NCBI RefSeq assembly: GCF_040253585.1
Contig: NZ_JBELAU010000008.1
Location: 186,001-250,000 of the forward strand
Length of the DNA stretch: 64,000 bases
Direction of reading: 5' to 3'
Source of the DNA: Emticicia sp040253585
GTDB taxonomy: Bacteria > Bacteroidota > Bacteroidia > Cytophagales > Spirosomataceae
Shown here: positions 59,258-64,000 of the stretch, in pieces
How the letters are laid out: every line of letters begins with the position of its first letter
Numbering within the stretch: the stretch's first letter is position 1
Notes under the pieces: generated by a model
The model's input: the letters and a program-made list of their open reading frames with translations, nothing else
Database searches by the model: none
Told to the model about the DNA's origin: nothing
Position numbers and translations under genes: made by a program

Positions 59258-61066
59258 TTAAAGGTTTTCACCAATCGGCAAGCCAATAGATTTCAATAAA
59301 AGTGAAGCATTGAAACTCTTACAAACGCCTTCTTTTATCAAATAATCGAATAATAATTCGCCGTTTTCAGTAGCATACTCGAAATAATAATTTTTCACTA
59401 CATCGGGATACTCTTCCGAAATTTCAGTCATACGCAAATCGTGTGTAGCTACCATTGCATACGCATTTGAATTCACTATTTTTTCCAACAAAGCCATCGA
59501 ACCCGCCAACTTATCTTCTGAATTTGTTCCTCTCAACATTTCATCAATCAAAAACAAAGCATTTTCATTATTATTGATTGCCGCCAGAACGAGCTTAATT
59601 CGCTCAATTTCGGCCTTAAAAGTTGAAGCATTTTGCTGAATAGAATCTTTGATTCGCATATAACAAATCAGTTTTATGCCGCCACTTACACTCATTTTCT
59701 TGGCAAAAACTGGACAACCAGCATACGCCAAGATAATATTTAGCCCAACCGTACGCAAAAATGTACTTTTGCCCGACATATTTGAGCCAGTAATGAGCGT
59801 TAGTCGATTTCGTTCATCAAAATCAAAACTATTACAAACCACATTTTTGGTATTGATGAGTGGATGCCCCATCTCTTGCCCGTATAATTTGAAAGTTTTA
59901 CTACTATTTATTGCAGGAAAACACCAGTCAGGCTTATTGAAATGTAGATTCCCGATGCTGGCATAAAGTTCAAAAACACCAATTACATCAAATATTTTCT
60001 CAAAAAAATCAGGATTTTCTTTCAGCCAAGCCCTCAGTTTGATTAACTGAACTGGCTGAAAGGGAGTAGCCAAAGTCAAAAAAAGCGAAGCCAACATATT
60101 GCGTCGCATATCAAGTTTTTTCAGAATCACTACAAAGTCATCAATCGGATTTTTGGTATTTAGTTTTGAAATTGGCAATCGTTCGTGAGCCGTTTTTAAG
60201 ATTTCAGACCGCCAATTTTCTTGAGCGATAAGGCCAGTTGCTACTCCAAATTTTTCCATCAAACGCCCCGCTCCTGCCACTGTTTCAAAATATTCTTCAG
60301 TGTGATTGCGGTTAATGCCCGTAAGTCTAAAATTTATCAAAGCCAAAGCCGCCACTCCATAACCAGCAAACGATGGCGACACAAAATAAGCAGAAGCAAA
60401 GACCGCTACCCACAAAAAGGGCAAGATTTTGGCATAAATTGCAATAAACTTTTCCAGCTTCAAGACTGGTGGGTGTTCAATTTGATTCAGCACTTTGCTC
60501 ACGCCTCGCTCCTCGTTAGAAATCTTAAACATCGAAGCAAAAAAGCTCAAACGCCAGTCAGTTTTGGCCGCCATTTCTTTAGCCGCTTCTTGTTTTTGAC
60601 TGATAGAAAAAGTTTGATTTTCACCCAAAATCTGTTGAGCCAGATAATCACTTCCCGACTTACTTTTTGTTCGGTTGATTAAATGAAACAGCGTTCCTTC
60701 ACCGAAAATATCTAAATCTTCACTGAAATTATGCGTTGGTCGGCCGTATTCTTGACCATTATAATACATTCCCGAAATTCTCTCTAAGCACGTCAATTCA
60801 TTCTGAATCACGGCGAGCGTAGTTTCTTTTAAATCAATCTCGGCATCAATTTTTTCGTGGTACTTTACTAAATAATAGAAACCTAAAATGCCGCCAATAA
60901 TTGAAAGTCCGCCAAGGATTTCATTGAGTTTAAAAAGCTGATATACCAAAATCAACAGTCCAATTATCAGCAATAATCGGTACATCGAAATCTGGTCGCT
61001 TTTCTTTTTTAAGGTGGTTATTTCGGTAAGTAATGTGGTTATTTTTTCTTGATAAGTCTTTTCCAT
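59258..61066 (-). CDS. Membrane-anchored MutS-family ATPase
   Basis: 602 residues from the ATG at 61066 (MEKTYQEKITTLL). The frame extends to a TTG at 61102 that lies over a promoter match, so it is rejected. An N-terminal coiled coil is followed by two membrane helices (LLLIIGLLILVYQLF and LGGLSIIGGILGFYYLV), a middle helical clamp-like region with another hydrophobic pair (about 215-245), and a C-terminal MutS ATPase: Walker A GSNMSGKSTFLRTVG, Walker B NALFLIDEMLRGTNS and the ATHDLRMTEI motif. It lacks the mismatch-recognition domain, so a mismatch repair role is unlikely. Related membrane MutS-like proteins are common in Bacteroidota and not understood. TATTTTTG at 61090-61097 is a likely -7 element about 25 bases upstream. 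Confidence 0.87.
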   Translation of the reverse strand: MEKTYQEKITTLLTEITTLKKKSDQISMYRLLLIIGLLILVYQLFKLNEILGGLSIIGGILGFYYLVKYHEKIDAEIDLKETTLAVIQNELTCLERISGMYYNGQEYGRPTHNFSEDLDIFGEGTLFHLINRTKSKSGSDYLAQQILGENQTFSISQKQEAAKEMAAKTDWRLSFFASMFKISNEERGVSKVLNQIEHPPVLKLEKFIAIYAKILPFLWVAVFASAYFVSPSFAGYGVAALALINFRLTGINRNHTEEYFETVAGAGRLMEKFGVATGLIAQENWRSEILKTAHERLPISKLNTKNPIDDFVVILKKLDMRRNMLASLFLTLATPFQPVQLIKLRAWLKENPDFFEKIFDVIGVFELYASIGNLHFNKPDWCFPAINSSKTFKLYGQEMGHPLINTKNVVCNSFDFDERNRLTLITGSNMSGKSTFLRTVGLNIILAYAGCPVFAKKMSVSGGIKLICYMRIKDSIQQNASTFKAEIERIKLVLAAINNNENALFLIDEMLRGTNSEDKLAGSMALLEKIVNSNAYAMVATHDLRMTEISEEYPDVVKNYYFEYATENGELLFDYLIKEGVCKSFNASLLLKSIGLPIGENL

Positions 61067-61089
61067 GCAAGCAATTTTTGTATCTGTCG

Positions 61090-61097
61090 CAAAAATA
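61090..61097 (-). promoter_or_regulatory. Possible -7 element of the MutS-like gene
   Basis: TATTTTTG on the minus strand matches TAnnTTTG exactly. No good -33 lies 19-21 bases away. The start would be near 61083, about 17 bases before the ATG at 61066. Confidence 0.3.
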
Positions 61098-61278
61098 GCC
61101 AACTATGTCGGAGTTTTAGGAATAAATGAAAAGTTTATGCTTATTTTTGTCCATAATCGTACATATTTTGGGTCACAGTGTTACACAAAGTTTTTCACAA
61201 AGTAACTCAGTGAAACTCTGTGAAAAACTCCTATCAACTCTGTGTCCAAAAAATTTGACTTAACTTTTATAAATTTAT

Positions 61279-62643
61279 ATGCAAATCATCAATCCAGCTA
61301 CCGAAGAAATCATTGCTACTTTACAAGAAGATTCGGCCGAAAGCCTTAAAAACAAACTAAAAACCTTACAAAAAGGGCAAAAATCTTGGGCGAAAGTTAA
61401 TCTAAAAAAACGTATCGCTATCATCGCCAAATTCTCTGAATTATTGGCCGAAAATATCGAAGAATTGGCTGCAACGCTCACTTCTGAAATGGGAAAACCA
61501 CTCCAACAAGCCCGTAATGAAGTAAACGGAGCCAGAGGAAGAATCAAGTTTTTTGTGGAAAATTCGCAGAAATACTTGAAAGATGAAGTAATGACCAAGC
61601 AAGAAGGACTAACCGAACGTATTTCATACGAACCCTTGGGCGTAGTTTGTAATATCTCGGCATGGAATTATCCGTTTTTGGTGGGTGTAAATGTTTTTAT
61701 TCCTGCTTTGATTGGTGGAAATGCCGTTTTCTACAAACCATCTGAGTTTTCAACTTTGACTGGTTTAAAAATTGAAAAGTTTTTGAAAGCTGCGGGTGTT
61801 CCCGAAGATGTTTTTGCGGTGGCAGTTGGTGCAAAAGAAGTAGGTGAACAACTTTTAGCAATGCCGCTTGATGGCTATTTCTTCACAGGTTCTTACCGAA
61901 CTGGACTTTATATTTATGAAAAAGTAGCACCTAAAATGGTGCCTTGCCAACTCGAATTAGGCGGTAAAGACCCACTCTATGTGGCCGATGATGTAGCTGA
62001 TATTCAGTCAGTTGCAGCAGGAACTGCCGATGGAGCATTCTATAATAATGGGCAAAGTTGTTGTGCGGTTGAGCGTATTTATGTTCACGAAAAAGTATAT
62101 GACCGCTACGTTGAGGAATTTGTGAAGGAAGTAAAAAGCTTCAAGATTGGCAAACCAACCGAAGATGGTGTTTACATCGGTGCGTTGAGCCGAAAATCTC
62201 AGGTAGATTTTCTCGAAAAACAAGTACAAGATGCCGTAAAAAAAGGAGCAACGCTACTTACTGGTGGTAAAAGAATTGTAGGAAATGGATATTACTTCGA
62301 GCCAACAGTTTTGACCAACGTCAACCACAAAATGGATGTGATGCAGGCAGAATCTTTCGGGCCAATTATCGGTATTATGAAAGTAAAAGACGACAAAGAA
62401 GCCACAAAATTAATGCAAGATACCGAATACGGACTCACGGTGGCAGTTTATACGCCCGATAAAAAACGTGCTGAAAGAATCTTGAAACAAGTAAATGCAG
62501 GAAGCAGTTATTGGAATTGTTGCGACCGTGTTTCGGCTCCGCTTCCTTGGAGTGGACGTAAACATTCGGGCTTTGGGGCTACACTCTCGCACGCAGGTAT
62601 TCGTGCATTTGTGAAGCCAAAAGCTTGGCATTTAAGAGGTTGA
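61279..62643 (+). CDS. NAD(P)-dependent aldehyde dehydrogenase (succinate-semialdehyde type)
   Basis: 454 residues. Catalytic features are present in order: SAWNYPFLVGVNVFIPAL (oxyanion Asn), FTGSYRTGLYIYEKVA (cofactor), LELGGKDPLYVADDV (general base Glu) and NNGQSCCAVERIYVHE with the catalytic Cys. The N-terminus MQIINPATEEIIATL and the C-terminal HSGFGATLSHAGIRAF are typical of the NAD-dependent succinate-semialdehyde/aldehyde dehydrogenase group. It oxidises an aldehyde to an acid; GABA degradation is one possible context, since a C26 hydrolase for gamma-glutamyl-GABA lies 3 kb away, but this is not proof of a pathway. It is divergent from the MutS-like gene and followed by a repeat array. 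Confidence 0.92.
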   Translation: MQIINPATEEIIATLQEDSAESLKNKLKTLQKGQKSWAKVNLKKRIAIIAKFSELLAENIEELAATLTSEMGKPLQQARNEVNGARGRIKFFVENSQKYLKDEVMTKQEGLTERISYEPLGVVCNISAWNYPFLVGVNVFIPALIGGNAVFYKPSEFSTLTGLKIEKFLKAAGVPEDVFAVAVGAKEVGEQLLAMPLDGYFFTGSYRTGLYIYEKVAPKMVPCQLELGGKDPLYVADDVADIQSVAAGTADGAFYNNGQSCCAVERIYVHEKVYDRYVEEFVKEVKSFKIGKPTEDGVYIGALSRKSQVDFLEKQVQDAVKKGATLLTGGKRIVGNGYYFEPTVLTNVNHKMDVMQAESFGPIIGIMKVKDDKEATKLMQDTEYGLTVAVYTPDKKRAERILKQVNAGSSYWNCCDRVSAPLPWSGRKHSGFGATLSHAGIRAFVKPKAWHLRG

Positions 62644-63105
62644 TTTTTGATTGACGAATGATTCGATTGACGAATGATGAGTTGAAATCCTAAAAGGGTT
62701 AAACATAAATAGCCGTAGGTAAAACCTACTGAAACGAAAGATAAAAATTAAAAATCCTGAAAGGATTAAACTTGAATAGCCGTAGGCAACGCCTACGCAA
62801 ACAAGAAACGAAGGTAGCGTTTATTGTAAAATAATCCTGAAAGGATTAAACTTGAATAGCCGTAGGCAACGCCTATGGAAACAAGAAATGAAGGCAGTTC
62901 ATAACCCTGAAGGGGTTAAACAAAAACACAATAGCATGTTCAACTCCTCCAGAGTTGCATCATCACATTATAAACATTCCGTAGGCGTTGCCTACTACTA
63001 TTCAAGTTTAAGCCTTTCAGGCTTTTCCTTAGCAAAGAGAATTTACCAGTAACCAGTTTCCTAATAACAAATCAACAATTTCACCAATCAACAAATAACC
63101 AAAGC
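62644..63105. repeat. Intergenic repeat array between aldehyde dehydrogenase and S9 peptidase
   Basis: No coding region is convincing. From about 62686 to 63030 there are four direct copies and one inverted copy of an element with a variable palindrome, TTAAA, a linker and then (in most copies) GTAGGCAACGCCTAC. Copies begin at 62686, 62754, 62833 and 62902, with an inverted one at 62975-63026. Copies 2 and 3 are nearly identical over 65 bases. CAACTCCTCCAGAGTTG (62941-62957) is another imperfect palindrome. A short duplication TTGACGAATGAT occurs at 62650-62679. Confidence 0.7.
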
Positions 63106-64000
63106 ATGAAAAAAACAATACTATTTACACTTTTAGTCTTTAGTTCGGGTGTTTTTGCACAAATAGCTCCTGCCAAAAGGCAACTCAAACCATCGGATGT
63201 ATATCGCCAAGTTAGTTTGAGTGACCCACAAATTTCGCCCGAAGGCAATTGGGTAGCCTATTCACTTTCGAGTGTTGATTCAGTAAAAAACAAACGCAAT
63301 TCTGATATTTGGATGCAATCGTGGGATGGAAAAGAATCTATCCAACTCACTTTTTCACCCGATGGAGAATCAAAACCTCGTTGGAGTCCTGATGGAAAAT
63401 ATTTATCCTTTACTTCTTCTCGTGGAGGCTTAACTGGAAGTCAAATTTGGCTCATGGACCGCCGTGGCGGAGAAGCCAAGCAATTAACCGATATAAAAAA
63501 AGGTGATTTATCGGATTATGCGTGGTCGCCCGATGGTAAAAAGATTGCCTTAGTAATTACAAACGATGCTGATACCGCAAAATCAAAATCGCCAAAACCG
63601 ATTGTTATCGACCGTTTTCATTTCAAGCAAGATGTGGAAGGTTATTTAATGAAAAAAACAACGCATTTATACCTTTATAACCTCGAAACCAAGAAAATTG
63701 ATACGCTTACGAAGGGAATTTACGATGAAACTTCGCCAAAATGGTCACCCGACGGAACGCAAATCGCTTTTATCAGCAATCGCACCGAAGACCCCGACCG
63801 TAATGAAAACACCGACATTTGGGTAATTGATGCAAAACCCAACTCAACTATGAAGCAAATCACGACTTTTACAGGACGTGATTATGCCCACGAATGGAGT
63901 GCCGATGGCAAACAAATTGCTTATTTACGCACCACTTCGGCCGAAAGTTATATCATGTACGACCAGTCGATTTTGTGTACAATATCGAAAGATGGTGGCG
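63106..64000 (+). CDS. S9-family peptidase, N-terminal part (runs off the window)
   Basis: 298 complete codons from the ATG at 63106, with no stop before the window ends. Signal peptide ends near residue 19 (GVFAQI). The visible part is the beta-propeller domain of S9 prolyl-oligopeptidase/acyl-peptidase-type enzymes: repeated blades with SPEGNWVAYSLSS, WSPDGKYLSFTSSR, WSPDGTQIAFISNR and WSADGKQIAYLR. The catalytic alpha/beta domain should follow beyond 64000. Such enzymes cleave short peptides in the periplasm. The propeller resembles that of the amidohydrolase at 25217, but the two have different catalytic domains. S9 assignment is supported by the DRFHFKQDVEGYL segment; the catalytic residues are not visible. 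Confidence 0.85.
   Translation, partial: MKKTILFTLLVFSSGVFAQIAPAKRQLKPSDVYRQVSLSDPQISPEGNWVAYSLSSVDSVKNKRNSDIWMQSWDGKESIQLTFSPDGESKPRWSPDGKYLSFTSSRGGLTGSQIWLMDRRGGEAKQLTDIKKGDLSDYAWSPDGKKIALVITNDADTAKSKSPKPIVIDRFHFKQDVEGYLMKKTTHLYLYNLETKKIDTLTKGIYDETSPKWSPDGTQIAFISNRTEDPDRNENTDIWVIDAKPNSTMKQITTFTGRDYAHEWSADGKQIAYLRTTSAESYIMYDQSILCTISKDGG

Noticed and set aside
61067..61102. TTG at 61102 as start of the MutS-like gene
   Set aside because: It overlaps a likely -7 promoter element; the ATG at 61066 gives a normal start.
62686..63030. Direct repeats resembling a CRISPR array
   Set aside because: Repeat spacing is uneven, the copies contain their own palindromes and differ in length, one copy is inverted, and no cas gene is near.
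62852..63052. 66-residue frame in the repeat array
   Set aside because: It is made entirely of repeat copies and their linkers and matches no protein family.

Overview
The window is a gene-dense, low-GC stretch from a member of the Bacteroidota, most likely the Cytophagales. No rRNA, ribosomal or other taxonomic marker gene was seen, so the assignment rests on gene content. That content includes a SusC/SusD pair, a TonB receptor with a DUF4249 partner, DUF2911 and DUF5916 proteins, a GCX-type C-terminal surface module, a LytTR regulator, and promoters of the Bacteroidota type (TTTG, 19-21 bases, TAnnTTTG). No tRNA, rRNA, CRISPR array, insertion sequence or prophage was recognised.

Layout. 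1-9 kb: an OmpA-like protein, a Tat-exported Gfo/Idh oxidoreductase, a small lipoprotein, a DEAD-box helicase with a long leader, a DUF2911-TPR protein, a small acetyltransferase, and a histidine kinase/response regulator pair. 9.1-17.9 kb: an apparent operon that starts with a lone LytTR regulator (4-base overlap with the next gene) and continues with four secreted surface proteins, one of 1542 residues with nine repeats. 18-28 kb: an M61 peptidase, then SusC, SusD and a beta-propeller amidohydrolase, which together look like an outer-membrane uptake and processing unit. 28.5-31.9 kb: GMC dehydrogenase plus its small subunit, divergent from an Fpg/Nei glycosylase. 32-40.7 kb: polyprenyl synthase, patatin, sterol desaturase, a phosphate uptake locus (PiT transporter and two OprO/P-like porins) and dihydrofolate reductase.

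40.7-53.1 kb: a small secreted protein, a D-aminoacylase-like protein lacking the usual HxH motif, a holin-like membrane protein, a 29-residue-repeat coiled-coil protein, a TonB receptor/DUF4249 pair, and a DUF5916 - small subunit - GMC dehydrogenase run that is a second, reordered copy of the first GMC locus. 53.3-64 kb: panD, a flippase-like membrane protein, rfaE2, a membrane zinc protease, an iron alcohol dehydrogenase, a secreted protein with a glutamine amidotransferase and a HopJ-family protein, a membrane MutS-like ATPase, an aldehyde dehydrogenase, a repeat array, and the start of an S9 peptidase that runs off the end.

The most unusual non-coding feature is the number of palindromic elements: terminators with shared stems, a 50-bp perfect palindrome, 31-bp inverted repeats, and two clusters in which a short variable palindrome is followed by a tail beginning TTAAA or a related sequence. 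One palindromic element sits in frame inside a coding region. The most interesting candidate for little-described biology is the LytTR-surface-protein operon together with these repeat families. Nothing here proves a new system.
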